NCBI RefSeq assembly: GCF_030433855.1
Contig: NZ_JARUXC010000001.1
Coordinates: 310,001 to 374,000 of the forward strand
Source of the DNA: Agreia sp. PsM10
GTDB taxonomy: Bacteria > Actinomycetota > Actinomycetes > Actinomycetales > Microbacteriaceae
Reading direction: 5' to 3'
DNA length: 64,000 nucleotides
The stretch's first letter is position 1. Each line of letters begins with the position of its first letter. Below the pieces are notes generated by a model that saw only the letters and a list, made by a program, of their open reading frames with translations, was not told the DNA's origin and made no database searches. The translations under genes and the position numbers were made by a program. Below, one piece after another: positions 22,114 to 31,121 of the stretch.

Positions 22114-23505
22114 TCAGAGTCGACTCCACGCCTCGGTGAGCACGCCACGCAGGATCTGCTCGATCTCGTCGAATTCGGGCGCACCGATCGTCAGGGGAGG
22201 GGCGAGCTGAATGACCGGATCGCCCCTGTCATCGGCGCGACAGTAGAGGCCGGCCTCGAAGAGCGCCTTCGAGAGGAAGCCCCTGAGCAGTCTCTCGGAC
22301 TCCTCGTCGTCGAACGTCTCCTTGGTCGACTTGTCCTTCACCAGTTCGATTCCGAAGAAGTATCCGTCGCCGCGCACGTCGCCGACGATGGGCAGATCGC
22401 TCAACTTCTCCAGCGTCGATCGGAAGAGCGGCGAGTTGGTACGGACGTTCTCGTTGAGCTTCTCGTCTTCGAAGATGTCCAGGTTCGCCAGTGCGACGGC
22501 GGCCGACACAGGGTGTCCACCGAAGGTGTAGCCATGGGCGAACGAGGTCGAACCGTGGCGGAACGGCTCGTAGATGCGGTCGCTGACGATCGTCGCGCCG
22601 ATGGGGGAGTACCCGCTCGTCATGCCCTTCGCGCAGGTGATCATGTCGGGCACATACCCGTACTCGTCGCAGGCGAACATGTGGCCGATGCGCCCGAATG
22701 CGCAGATCACCTCGTCGCTGACCAGCAGCACGTCGTAGCGGTCGCAGATCTCGCGCACCCGCTGGAAGTACCCGGGCGGCGGGGGAAAGCAGCCGCCGGA
22801 GTTCTGAACGGGTTCGAGGAAGACCGCCGCAACCGTGTCCGGTCCTTCGAACTGGATCATCTCCTCGATGCGGTCTGCGGCCCAGATGCCGAACGCGACA
22901 GGATCGTCGCCATGCTCCATTGCTCGATAGAAGTTCGTGTTCGGCACACGGAAACCGCCCGGCGTCACCGGCTCGAACATCGACTTCATCGCCGGAATTC
23001 CGGTCACCGCCAGTGCGCCCTGGGTGGTGCCGTGGTAGGCAACGGCCCGCGAGATGACCTTGTGCTTGTTCGGTCGTCCCTGCAGTTTCCAGAACTGCTT
23101 CGCCAGCTTGAACGCCGTCTCGACCGCCTCGCCGCCGCCGGTCGAGAAGAACACCCGATTGAGATCACCGGGCGCGTAGTGGGCCAGTCGCTCCGCGAGT
23201 TCGATGGCGTTCGGATGCGCGTACGACCAGATAGGGAAGAAGGCCAGTTCCTCAGCCTGGCGCGCCGCGGTCTCGGCCAGTCGCCGACGGCCATGGCCGG
23301 CGTTCACCACGAACAGACCAGACAGCCCGTCGATGTACTTTCTGCCACGACTGTCCCAGATGTGATGACCCTCGCCACGCGTGATGATGGGCACTCCGGC
23401 CCCGGACTCCATCACCGACTGACGGCTGAAATGCATCCACAGGTGCTCCGCCGCCTTTCGCTGCAGCTCGGCCTCATCGGCGTCGGAATAGGCATCGTTG
23501 TTCAT
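22114..23505 (-). CDS. class III aminotransferase, probably putrescine/diamine type
   Basis: PLP-dependent fold-type I aminotransferase of 463 residues. The PLP lysine lies in MITCAKGMTSGYSP (about residue 291), the DEVICAFGR segment (about 258) supplies the cofactor aspartate, and STGGGEAVETAFKLAK (about 121) the phosphate loop. Sequence style (AYHGTTQGALAVTGI, EPVQNSGGCFPPPPGYF) is that of omega-amino acid or diamine:pyruvate transaminases. With a gamma-aminobutyraldehyde dehydrogenase next door and polyamine transporters 8 kb away, putrescine is the likely substrate (inference). ATG 23505 overlaps the stop of the Lrp gene (ATGA), so both form one operon. Confidence 0.88.
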   Translation of the reverse strand: MNNDAYSDADEAELQRKAAEHLWMHFSRQSVMESGAGVPIITRGEGHHIWDSRGRKYIDGLSGLFVVNAGHGRRRLAETAARQAEELAFFPIWSYAHPNAIELAERLAHYAPGDLNRVFFSTGGGEAVETAFKLAKQFWKLQGRPNKHKVISRAVAYHGTTQGALAVTGIPAMKSMFEPVTPGGFRVPNTNFYRAMEHGDDPVAFGIWAADRIEEMIQFEGPDTVAAVFLEPVQNSGGCFPPPPGYFQRVREICDRYDVLLVSDEVICAFGRIGHMFACDEYGYVPDMITCAKGMTSGYSPIGATIVSDRIYEPFRHGSTSFAHGYTFGGHPVSAAVALANLDIFEDEKLNENVRTNSPLFRSTLEKLSDLPIVGDVRGDGYFFGIELVKDKSTKETFDDEESERLLRGFLSKALFEAGLYCRADDRGDPVIQLAPPLTIGAPEFDEIEQILRGVLTEAWSRL

Positions 23506-23969
23506 CGGGTACCCCAGTTGTAGAGCTGCTTGTGCAGCTTCAGATAGACGAACGTCTCGGTCGAGATGACGCCCTCCAGATGCCTGATCTGCGAATTGAG
23601 CAGGCTGATGAGATCGTCGTCGCTCTCGCACACGACCTCGGCCATGATGTCGAAGGTGCCGGCGGTGAGCACGACGTAGTCGACCGCCGGTATCGCCGCG
23701 AGGGCATCGGCCACGATGCGCGTGTCTCCCGAGACCTTGAGCCCGATCATCGCCTGCCTGTAGAACCCGAGCTGCAGGGGATCGGTGACGGCGACAATCT
23801 GCATCACTCCCGAGTCCGTGAGCTTCTGCACACGCTGCCGCACGGCGGCCTCGCTGAGACCGACGGCCTTGCCGATCTCGGCGTACGAACGTCTGCCGTC
23901 CACCTGCAGCTGCTCGATGATCGCCTTGGACGTGTCATCGAGATGGGTCTGTCGCGACTTCGGGGCCAT
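23502..23969 (-). CDS. Lrp/AsnC family transcriptional regulator
   Basis: A 155-residue Lrp/AsnC protein: N-terminal winged helix-turn-helix (LDDTSKAIIEQLQVDGRRSY, then EIGKAVGLSEAAVRQRVQKL, about residues 10-51) and a C-terminal RAM/AsnC ligand-binding domain (about 66-150). It is the first gene of an operon with the aminotransferase and is divergent from the aldehyde dehydrogenase, so it probably controls both in response to an amino acid or amine. A candidate operator lies between the two divergent genes. Confidence 0.92.
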   Translation of the reverse strand: MAPKSRQTHLDDTSKAIIEQLQVDGRRSYAEIGKAVGLSEAAVRQRVQKLTDSGVMQIVAVTDPLQLGFYRQAMIGLKVSGDTRIVADALAAIPAVDYVVLTAGTFDIMAEVVCESDDDLISLLNSQIRHLEGVISTETFVYLKLHKQLYNWGTR

Positions 23970-23988
23970 AGTTCGATTCTGTCAGCGG

Positions 23989-24005
23989 TTTGACCGGTCG
24001 GCAAA
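23989..24005. promoter_or_regulatory. candidate Lrp-type operator TTTG-N9-CAAA
   Basis: TTTG (23989-23992) and CAAA (24002-24005) flank nine bases in the 110-base divergent gap between the Lrp gene and the aldehyde dehydrogenase. Such degenerate palindromes are typical Lrp-family targets. A direct repeat TCGTTGT/TCGTTGT follows at about 24013-24027. Confidence 0.4.
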
Positions 24006-24079
24006 TGAATCCGTCGTTGTTCGTTGTTGCAGCCGCGAAATCGGTTGAATCGTTCAGGGGCGCGTGGCACAGTGGTGCG

Positions 24080-25516
24080 ATGGACACGTACGAGCTGAGG
24101 AACTTCGTCAATGGCCGTGAGGCCGACCCGTCGGGCGACGAGCGGCTCGAGCTGGTCGACCCTTCCACCGAGCGGGTCTACGGAACGACACCCATCTCCT
24201 CGGAACAGGAGGTCGAGGCCGCCTATCGCGCGGCATCCGACGCATTCGATGGATGGCGCGACAGCACACCGTCGACGCGTCAGCTCGCGCTGTTGCGGAT
24301 AGCGGATGCCATGGAAGCGCGCGCCGACGAGTTCGCGGATCGCGAATCGCTCGACACGGGCAAGCCCCGCGGCACTCTCGTCGCCGACGAGATCCTGCTC
24401 TCGGTCGATCAGATCCGATTCTTCGCCGGTGCCGCTCGGCACCTCGAGGGCCGCAGCGCCGGCGAGTACATGACGGATCACACGTCATTCGTGCGCCGCG
24501 AGCCGATCGGAGTCGTGGGGCAGGTCACCCCGTGGAACTACCCGCTGAACATGGCCGTCTGGAAGTTCGCCCCGGCCATCGCCGCCGGAAACACGACCGT
24601 GCTCAAGCCGTCGGACACGACGCCTCTCTCGACACTGCTTCTGGCCGAGGTCGCCGCGGAATTCCTTCCGCCGGGAGTGCTGAACGTCGTGCTCGGAGAC
24701 AGATCCACCGGTGCCGCCATGGTGGCGAGTCGGGTTCCGCAACTGGTCTCGATCACGGGGTCGGTGCGAGCGGGAATGGAGGTGGCTAAAGCCGCCGCCG
24801 TCGACCTGAAGCGAGTGCACCTCGAGCTCGGGGGCAAGGCGCCCGTCGTGGTGTTCGACGACGCCGACATCGCCAAGACCGTCGCAGGCGTCGTGGCGGC
24901 GGGCTACTTCAACGCCGGCCAGGATTGCACGGCGGCGACGCGGCTTCTCGTGCAGGAGGGGATCCACGACGAGTTCGTGGCCGCGCTCAGCGAGTACGCC
25001 CGCAGGAACGCGCGCACTGGCGCCCCCGACCGTGACGACGTGCTGTTCGGCCCCGTCAACAACGCCTCCCAGCTTGCGCAGGTCGAGGGATTCCTCGCTC
25101 GCCTGCCCGACCATGCGACCGTCGAGCTCGGGGGACACAGGCAGGGCGACACGGGCTTCTTCCACGAGGCGACGATCGTCTCGGGGCTTCATCAGAGCGA
25201 CGAGATCATTCAGAACGAGGTGTTCGGCCCCGTGATCACCGTGCAGTCCTTCGTCGACGAGGCCGAGGCGATCAGGCGGGCGAACGGTGTCGACTACGCA
25301 TTGGCATCCAGTGTCTGGACCACCGACCACGGTCGTGCGATGCGCATGGCTCGGCGGCTCGATTTCGGATGCGTGTGGATCAACACCCACATTCCGATCG
25401 TCGCCGAGATGCCCCACGGCGGATTCAAGCATTCCGGCTACGGCAAGGACCTGTCTGTCTACGGCTTCGAGGACTACACCCGGATCAAGCACGTGATGTC
25501 GTTCATCGGCGATTAG
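24080..25516 (+). CDS. gamma-aminobutyraldehyde dehydrogenase (ALDH family)
   Basis: NAD(P)-dependent aldehyde dehydrogenase of 478 residues. The catalytic cysteine is in NAGQDCTAATRL (about residue 280), the general base glutamate in HLELGGKAPVVVFDD (about 249), and VTPWNYPLNMAVWKFAPAI (about 153) is the cofactor-binding segment. The cysteine context is typical of PatD-like gamma-aminobutyraldehyde dehydrogenases, which oxidise 4-aminobutanal from putrescine to GABA; context with a diamine aminotransferase agrees. The frame is open to 23990; ATG 24080 (MDTYELRNFVNG) is the natural start. A betaine-aldehyde-type substrate cannot be excluded. Confidence 0.9.
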   Translation: MDTYELRNFVNGREADPSGDERLELVDPSTERVYGTTPISSEQEVEAAYRAASDAFDGWRDSTPSTRQLALLRIADAMEARADEFADRESLDTGKPRGTLVADEILLSVDQIRFFAGAARHLEGRSAGEYMTDHTSFVRREPIGVVGQVTPWNYPLNMAVWKFAPAIAAGNTTVLKPSDTTPLSTLLLAEVAAEFLPPGVLNVVLGDRSTGAAMVASRVPQLVSITGSVRAGMEVAKAAAVDLKRVHLELGGKAPVVVFDDADIAKTVAGVVAAGYFNAGQDCTAATRLLVQEGIHDEFVAALSEYARRNARTGAPDRDDVLFGPVNNASQLAQVEGFLARLPDHATVELGGHRQGDTGFFHEATIVSGLHQSDEIIQNEVFGPVITVQSFVDEAEAIRRANGVDYALASSVWTTDHGRAMRMARRLDFGCVWINTHIPIVAEMPHGGFKHSGYGKDLSVYGFEDYTRIKHVMSFIGD

Positions 25517-25519
25517 GCT
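25514..25519 (+). promoter_or_regulatory. -10 hexamer overlapping the ALDH stop codon
   Basis: TAGGCT begins with the TAG stop of the aldehyde dehydrogenase gene and ends 6 bases before GTG 25526. The FHA gene is therefore probably transcribed from its own leaderless start, in addition to any read-through. Confidence 0.5.
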
Positions 25520-25525
25520 CGACGG

Positions 25526-26554
25526 GTGACAGCAGTTCCCGAGACGGTCGGCAGGGTGGTGTACGAGCCCGCCTCGTCACGGCAGCAGGTGCTCCTCGTC
25601 GCCCCGGGACTGGTCGCCCTGCTGGGCGGTGCATGCACGCCGGCCGTGCTCTCGCGGGTGTGGGCGGAGCTGTCGAACGCATCCCCGTCGCTCGAGAAGG
25701 TCGTGGAGTCGATTCCCCTGCTCGGGCCCGACGGGGTAGCCTCCTTCGCCGTCGCCGCGCTCGAGGGCGGCGACACGCATCCTCTGCTCGTCTCGGTCGT
25801 CGCTCGAGGCGACTCGGTCGTCGACCTGTACTCGACAGACCGGCCGCCCCGCAGATTCTCGTCACAGGGACTCCAGCCCTGGCACCTCGCATCGTTCTCG
25901 CTGGTCTCGGGCATCCGTTTCGCGTCCGGCCCGTCGATCGATCCGGTGGCAGATGCGCCCACCGTCTCGGGAGCGGAACTTCCCCTCGTGTTCGGCGCGG
26001 CATCCGCCTCATCGGTGCTGTGGATGCTCGACGACAGTCACGCGGTCGTCGATCGTGGCGCGCGGGGCGGCCTTTCGGAGCCACTCTCGAGCGAGGCCGG
26101 CCGGGACGACGACGAGATCACCCTCGAACGGGCTCCCGAGCGGCGTCGTGCCCGACACGGCGGACCGTCCGAGGCGGCGGATCCGCCGGCGTCGAAGCCT
26201 GTGCGCAGGCGACCCAGCCGGGTGAGGATCGGATCGCAGGCCCCGTTCGAGCTTCATGTTCCGGTCTACATCGGCCGACGGCCGCGAGGGCCGCGTCAGA
26301 TGGGCGGAGAGCAGGTGATGCTGATCGAGGTACCGTCGCCCACCCGCGAAGTCTCGGCATCGCACATTCTCATCGAGCAGCGCGGCCGAGAGGTCGTCGT
26401 CACCGATCTGAAGTCCACGAATGGCACCGCCGTCACTCTGCCCGGTTCCCCTCGGATAAAGTTGAGGCAGGGGGACTCGATCGTTCTTCCCCCGTACAGT
26501 CGGATCGAAATCGGTGACGGCACCGTCATCGAGATACTTCCCGGTGCGGATTGA
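25526..26554 (+). CDS. FHA-domain protein
   Basis: A 342-residue cytoplasmic protein with a C-terminal forkhead-associated domain (about residues 238-340): phosphothreonine-binding features are YIGRRPRGPR, VSASHILIEQRG and TDLKSTNGTAV. The N-terminal 150 residues form an unrecognised, mixed alpha/beta domain (VVYEPASSRQQVLLVAPGLV..., LVSVVARGDSVVDLY). A charged Arg/Glu/Pro-rich linker (about 185-230) joins the two. It starts 9 bases after the aldehyde dehydrogenase. With a PP2C phosphatase and a second FHA protein downstream it belongs to a phosphothreonine-signalling cassette. The partner kinase is not in the window. Confidence 0.85.
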   Translation: MTAVPETVGRVVYEPASSRQQVLLVAPGLVALLGGACTPAVLSRVWAELSNASPSLEKVVESIPLLGPDGVASFAVAALEGGDTHPLLVSVVARGDSVVDLYSTDRPPRRFSSQGLQPWHLASFSLVSGIRFASGPSIDPVADAPTVSGAELPLVFGAASASSVLWMLDDSHAVVDRGARGGLSEPLSSEAGRDDDEITLERAPERRRARHGGPSEAADPPASKPVRRRPSRVRIGSQAPFELHVPVYIGRRPRGPRQMGGEQVMLIEVPSPTREVSASHILIEQRGREVVVTDLKSTNGTAVTLPGSPRIKLRQGDSIVLPPYSRIEIGDGTVIEILPGAD

Positions 26555-26627
26555 CCGTGGATGACGGCCCGCACCAGCACAGGTGCCCGTGCCTGCGCGA
26601 GAACAGCATGTCGAGGAGAAGAGTCCC

Positions 26628-27452
26628 GTGACCCAGATCGGTGACAGCAACGCCCATGTGAGCGTTGTCCTTCCCGGCGCCGCCGATACGACGCTGACCC
26701 TGACCTGGTCTTTCCAGTCAGACCGAGGAAACAAGCGCGCCGTCAACGAGGACAGCGTCGTCGCCAACCCTCCTCTGTTCGCGGTGGCCGACGGCATGGG
26801 CGGCCACTCCGCGGGCGACATCGCCAGCGCAGCCGTGGTGACCCGTCTCGGAGATATCACCGGCAGGGCATACGTCGACGCCGACACGATCGACGAGGCC
26901 CTCGAGTCCGCCCTCGCCGACATCGACCGGGTGGGCGACGAGAGCCTCCTCGGCACGGGAACGACGGTCACCGGTGTGGCCCTCACCATCGTCGACGACG
27001 CGGCGCAGTGGGCCGTCTTCAATATCGGCGACTCCAGGGTCTATCTCTACGCCGACGGCACGCTGGAGCAGATCACCACCGATCATTCCGTCGTGCAGGA
27101 GATGGTCGCGGCCGGGCTGATCACCCGTGAGCAGGCAGACGTCCATCCTGACAGCAACGTGATCACCCGGGCCGTCGGCTTCCACGAGAAGCCGGTGCCC
27201 GACTACTCGCTCATCCCCGTCGAGCCGGGCCAGCGCATCCTCATCTGCTCCGACGGACTGACCAAGGAGCTCACCGACCACGGCATCCGGCACTACCTGG
27301 CGACGACGGAGTCGGCGGAGCGCGCGGCCAGCGAGCTCGTCGCCGCATCCCTTGCGAACGGCGGCAGGGACAACGTGACCGTGCTGGTGCTGGATGTGGC
27401 GCTTGCGGTCGACGAGGTCGAGTCGACACGGCCGAGCGGGCGCACACGATGA
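26628..27452 (+). CDS. PP2C-family serine/threonine protein phosphatase
   Basis: Metal-dependent phosphatase with the PP2C metal ligands visible: SDRGNKRAVNEDS (about residues 31-43), LFAVADGMGGHSAGDIAS (about 50-67), IGDSRVYLYADGTL (about 130), ILICSDGLTKELTD (about 204) and NGGRDNVTVLVLDV (about 244). It is all soluble; 274 residues if started at GTG 26628, which has AGGAG 9 bases upstream. GTG 26583 would add 15 residues with a poorer site. It presumably reverses the phosphorylation read by the two flanking FHA proteins. The TGA stop overlaps the ATG of the next gene. Confidence 0.9.
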   Translation: MTQIGDSNAHVSVVLPGAADTTLTLTWSFQSDRGNKRAVNEDSVVANPPLFAVADGMGGHSAGDIASAAVVTRLGDITGRAYVDADTIDEALESALADIDRVGDESLLGTGTTVTGVALTIVDDAAQWAVFNIGDSRVYLYADGTLEQITTDHSVVQEMVAAGLITREQADVHPDSNVITRAVGFHEKPVPDYSLIPVEPGQRILICSDGLTKELTDHGIRHYLATTESAERAASELVAASLANGGRDNVTVLVLDVALAVDEVESTRPSGRTR

Positions 27453-27967
27453 CTCCCGTGAGATGCAAGACGTGCGGCACGGCGCTTCCCGAGGGGGCGA
27501 TGTTCTGCGGCGAGTGCGGCAGCTCGGTCCTCGCGGCCTCGGCGCTCAGCGACACCCAGCATGTGGAGCCGCTTCCCGTCGCCGGCCGGCGCGAGGCCCT
27601 GACCGCACCGGCCCGTGTGCCGACGAGGGCGAGCGCGGCCAAGGCGCTGTTCCGCCTCGTCTTCAGCACGGGGGAGAACGTCGTCGTCTCCGGGCCAGGT
27701 CTGATCGGACGCAATCCGGTGCCCGGGCCATCTGACGGGCCGCTGGAGGTCGTACGCATCGTCGATCCGCAGCTGAGCGTGTCGAAGACTCACGTCGAGT
27801 TCGGAATCGAGAACGGACTGTTCTGGGTCAGCGACAGGCACTCGGGCAACGGCACGTCCATCTCGGTGGCGGGTGAGGAGACCCTGCACGCCGTGCCCGG
27901 AGAACGGTACGGTGTCGCGCGGGGCACCCGCGTCCGCATCGGCGAGCAGTTCTTCGACATTCTCTGA
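27449..27967 (+). CDS. zinc-ribbon plus FHA-domain protein
   Basis: A 172-residue protein with an N-terminal zinc ribbon (CKTCGTALPEGAMFCGECG, four cysteines, residues 6-24) and a C-terminal FHA domain (about 75-170) with GLIGRNPVPGP, VSKTHVEFGIENG and SDRHSGNGTSI. A flexible Ala/Pro-rich linker joins them. The architecture is close to small FHA proteins next to type VII secretion ATPases and kinases. The start overlaps the PP2C stop (ATGA), so production is probably coupled. The 105 bases before the next gene hold no gene I can see. Confidence 0.87.
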   Translation: MTPVRCKTCGTALPEGAMFCGECGSSVLAASALSDTQHVEPLPVAGRREALTAPARVPTRASAAKALFRLVFSTGENVVVSGPGLIGRNPVPGPSDGPLEVVRIVDPQLSVSKTHVEFGIENGLFWVSDRHSGNGTSISVAGEETLHAVPGERYGVARGTRVRIGEQFFDIL

Positions 27968-28072
27968 CACCGCGTTCACCACCGCCTCTTCACAGCGACG
28001 ATTCACCGCGCGTTCTCCACGGCCGGCGGTTCCGCTCTCCGGCGGCAGTCCTGCGCGAGGTGTAATCGGTGC

Positions 28073-31012
28073 ATGACCCGGCGTTCCCCTCTTCCGTTCG
28101 GCGCCGATCCCACGCCCCACGACGAGGTGCTCGATGTCGACGAGGTGCTCGTCATTCCGCGGCGCGCCGATCCACCCGCTAGAGCACCGTTTCCTCTCGT
28201 CGGTTCGCTTGCACCGCTGGCGGTCGCGCTCCTCGTCTGGCTCGTTCTGCAGTCGCCACTCGCGTTCCTCTTCGCGCTCCTGTCACCCGTCATGGCTGTC
28301 GCCGGACTCCTCGATCGACGAGTGGGTGCGCGCCGGGCAAGACGACGAGATGGTGTCGAGGTCACGCGGAGGCGTCAGGCGTTCCGTCTCAGGGTGGCCG
28401 CATTCCACGCACGGGAGATCGAGGCGCTGAATCGACGGGCGCCGTCCGCCCGCACCATTCTGGAGCGCCCGGCGAACCCGTTCACCGCCACGGCACCGGG
28501 CCGGGCTGTCATCTCCCTCGGCTCCGGGCACGTCAGGAGCGGAGTGCGTGTGGAGGGGGGTCTCGACGAGGACGATCCTGATGCGCGACGCCTGCGCAGC
28601 GAAGCGCTGGTGCTGGCTCGAGCCCCTGTGCTGGCGTCGCCGCCCGTGCGTGTCGCCGTGGTCGGCGCGAGACCCCTCGCGGACGCCGTGGCCCGCGGCT
28701 ACGCCGTGCAGCTCGCGGCTGCCCTGTCGCCGCCCGCGGCCGCCTTCGTGGTGGCATCGGCAGAGCGCGACGAGAGCGCCGAGCACTGGGACTGGGCTCA
28801 TTGTCTGCCGCACTTCGGAGACGACGAGGTGCGACTCGGAGCTGTCGGCGATGCGCGGACGCCGCTTCCGTCGACGTTCGTGGTGGTGGCCGAGTCGCTC
28901 GACGAGGTGCCGCCCGAGGCGACTGTCGTCGTCGCCGCCGATTCGATCGCCCGGGTCACGGTTCTGCGCCACCCGACGCTCGCGTCGCCGCTGGCCATCG
29001 ACGGCGAGTTCGTGTCGGTCGTCCAGGCCGAGGCGTTCTCCGACCGGCTGCGACGGCAGGCGAGCGCGGTCCTCCCCTCCGCGGGGTTGCCAGGCAGTAT
29101 CTCGTCTACCGAGCTCGAGAATCTGCCGGATGCGCGCGCGCCCCGCACGGGGCCGCAGCCGTCGGCGGGCCTCAGCGCCCCGATCGGAGTGGGGGAGGAC
29201 GGCGCCGTCTTCAGGCTCGACCTCGTGGAACAGGGGCCCCACGCGGTGGTCGCGGGAACAACGGGGAGCGGCAAGAGCGAACTTCTCGTCACCTGGGTCG
29301 CTGCGCTCGCCCGGGCATACGATGCGTCAGAGTTCACGGTTCTGCTCGTGGACTTCAAGGGCGGATCCGCCTTCGATGCCCTGACCGGCCTCGAACAGTG
29401 CGTGGGACTCATCACCGATCTGGATCCGGAGGGCGCCGGACGCGCGCTCTCCAGCCTCAGGGCCGAGATTCGGCGACGGGAGACGATCCTCCGGCACGCC
29501 GGAGCCCGGGACATCGCCGATGCCCGTCTCGCCGGTCGGTTGCCGCGCCTCGTGATCGTCGTCGACGAGTTCGCCGCCATGCTGTCCGAGTTTCCGCAAC
29601 TGCACGACGTGTTCGCCGACATCGCCGCACGCGGGCGCTCCCTCGGACTGCACCTCGTGCTGTGCACCCAGAGGCCATCGGGCGTCGTGCGGGATTCGCT
29701 GCTCGCGAACTGCGAACTCCGGCTGTCGCTGCGGGTGAACAACGCGGTCGACTCCGTGGCGATCATCGGCAGCGATGCAGCGTCGACCCTCTCGGCCGCC
29801 TTTCGCGGCCGGTGCTTCGTCTCCGCAGCAGGTCGTGCACCGGTGCAGGTTCAGGTCGCTCACACCGATCCATTCAGCATCGCCGCCCGCCCCGGACGGA
29901 GGGGTGAGAGCGTGCGGGCGCCCTGGCTGCCGGCGCTGCCACGCCTGATCAAGCTCGCCGACGTGCCGACGCCCTCGTCGGGTATCGCGATCGGACGGTT
30001 CGATCTTCCTGAGGAGCAGACTCAGCCGGTCGCGCTGTACGACCCCGTCGAGCACGGGCACCTCCTGGTCCTCGGGTCGGCGAAGTCGGGCAAGTCGACC
30101 CTGCTCGAGACGATCGCCCATCAATCCGCGTCGGTGACGGTGATCGGGCCAGGGATCGAGGACTCGTGGGACGCGCTGCATGACATCGTCGAGCTGTGCC
30201 GCACACGACGGGAGCAGGGCGGAGAACACGCGCCACTGGTCGTCGTCGTCGACGACATCGATTCGGTGCTGCGTCGCTTCGATGCGGAGTACCAGACCGA
30301 GCTGACCGCAGCGCTCACGATGCTGCTGCGGGATGGCCCGTCGAGCGGCATCACATTCGTGGCCGCGGCGCAGCGGCTCGCGGCCCCGCTCAGTGCGCTC
30401 GCGCCACTCTTTCCCGAGCGCATCCACCTTCGCTTCGCCTCGCGGCAGGAGTACATCGTCGCCGAAGGCGCCGCGCACGATCACGACGCTCGACTCGCCG
30501 CCGGGGGCGGGCACTGGAGGGGTGCGCGAATGCAGGTCGCCGTCGCCGACTCCCCGCTCCGGTCGCGAGCCGGTGCGGCGCGCGACCATCGCGCACTCGA
30601 AGGCTCCTCGCCACCTCCGCGGCTGCTGGTCGTCTCGTCGCGTCCCGCGCCCTTCCTCGACAAGAGCAATGGCGCCGTTCCCGCTGCGACACGGCTGATC
30701 GACGCGGGCGATCGAGCGGCTCTGGCCGAGTTCTCGTCACGCGCCGGCGAGCAGACCTGGATCGTCGGCACTCCGGACGCCTGGGTCGCGGCCTGGACGA
30801 CCTTCTCAGCGCTGAGGACGACGACCCCCGTCTACTTCGACGGCTGCACACCGGGTGATTTCCGGTCGCTCACGCGCCGACGCGATCTGCCCCCGCCCGT
30901 CGAGCCCGGCCGCGCCGGCGGGTGGCTTCTCGACCCCGGCGGCGCGATCGCCCGATTCCGTCCTGCGGAGGTTTCCGCCCGCCAACGCCCCGAAACGAAG
31001 CGGATTTCGTGA
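28073..31012 (+). CDS. FtsK/SpoIIIE-type ATPase, EccC-like, two ATPase domains
   Basis: A 979-residue membrane-anchored ATPase. An N-terminal cytoplasmic tail precedes one or two hydrophobic helices (about residues 42-80), a central region (about 100-360) has no recognised motif, and two FtsK-type ATPase domains follow: D1 with Walker A TTGSGKSE (about 396-403) and Walker B RLVIVVDEFA (about 492), and D2 with Walker A GSAKSGKST (about 665) and Walker B LVVVVDDIDS (about 722). Mycobacterial EccC has three such domains and Firmicute EssC adds N-terminal FHA domains; here FHA domains are encoded by separate genes just upstream. Secretion of WXG100-like substrates is a family-based guess, since no substrate, EccB, EccD or mycosin gene is present. 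Confidence 0.85.
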   Translation: MTRRSPLPFGADPTPHDEVLDVDEVLVIPRRADPPARAPFPLVGSLAPLAVALLVWLVLQSPLAFLFALLSPVMAVAGLLDRRVGARRARRRDGVEVTRRRQAFRLRVAAFHAREIEALNRRAPSARTILERPANPFTATAPGRAVISLGSGHVRSGVRVEGGLDEDDPDARRLRSEALVLARAPVLASPPVRVAVVGARPLADAVARGYAVQLAAALSPPAAAFVVASAERDESAEHWDWAHCLPHFGDDEVRLGAVGDARTPLPSTFVVVAESLDEVPPEATVVVAADSIARVTVLRHPTLASPLAIDGEFVSVVQAEAFSDRLRRQASAVLPSAGLPGSISSTELENLPDARAPRTGPQPSAGLSAPIGVGEDGAVFRLDLVEQGPHAVVAGTTGSGKSELLVTWVAALARAYDASEFTVLLVDFKGGSAFDALTGLEQCVGLITDLDPEGAGRALSSLRAEIRRRETILRHAGARDIADARLAGRLPRLVIVVDEFAAMLSEFPQLHDVFADIAARGRSLGLHLVLCTQRPSGVVRDSLLANCELRLSLRVNNAVDSVAIIGSDAASTLSAAFRGRCFVSAAGRAPVQVQVAHTDPFSIAARPGRRGESVRAPWLPALPRLIKLADVPTPSSGIAIGRFDLPEEQTQPVALYDPVEHGHLLVLGSAKSGKSTLLETIAHQSASVTVIGPGIEDSWDALHDIVELCRTRREQGGEHAPLVVVVDDIDSVLRRFDAEYQTELTAALTMLLRDGPSSGITFVAAAQRLAAPLSALAPLFPERIHLRFASRQEYIVAEGAAHDHDARLAAGGGHWRGARMQVAVADSPLRSRAGAARDHRALEGSSPPPRLLVVSSRPAPFLDKSNGAVPAATRLIDAGDRAALAEFSSRAGEQTWIVGTPDAWVAAWTTFSALRTTTPVYFDGCTPGDFRSLTRRRDLPPPVEPGRAGGWLLDPGGAIARFRPAEVSARQRPETKRIS

Positions 31013-31121
31013 AGATCATGTTTCGAGATCGACGTTCTGCCCCTCTTTTTCCCCATGACGCGATGTGCTGTGCCACTATCAGACCACCCTGACGACAGCA
31101 GAGTTCGGAGACCCACTAGTC

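Noticed and set aside
25526-31012. Complete type VII secretion system
   Set aside because: Only an EccC-like ATPase and FHA/phosphatase genes are present; no WXG100, EccB, EccD, EccE or mycosin gene is seen.
28073-31012. Chromosome-partitioning FtsK
   Set aside because: There are two tandem ATPase domains, no gamma DNA-reading domain at the C-terminus and only one or two membrane helices, unlike FtsK.
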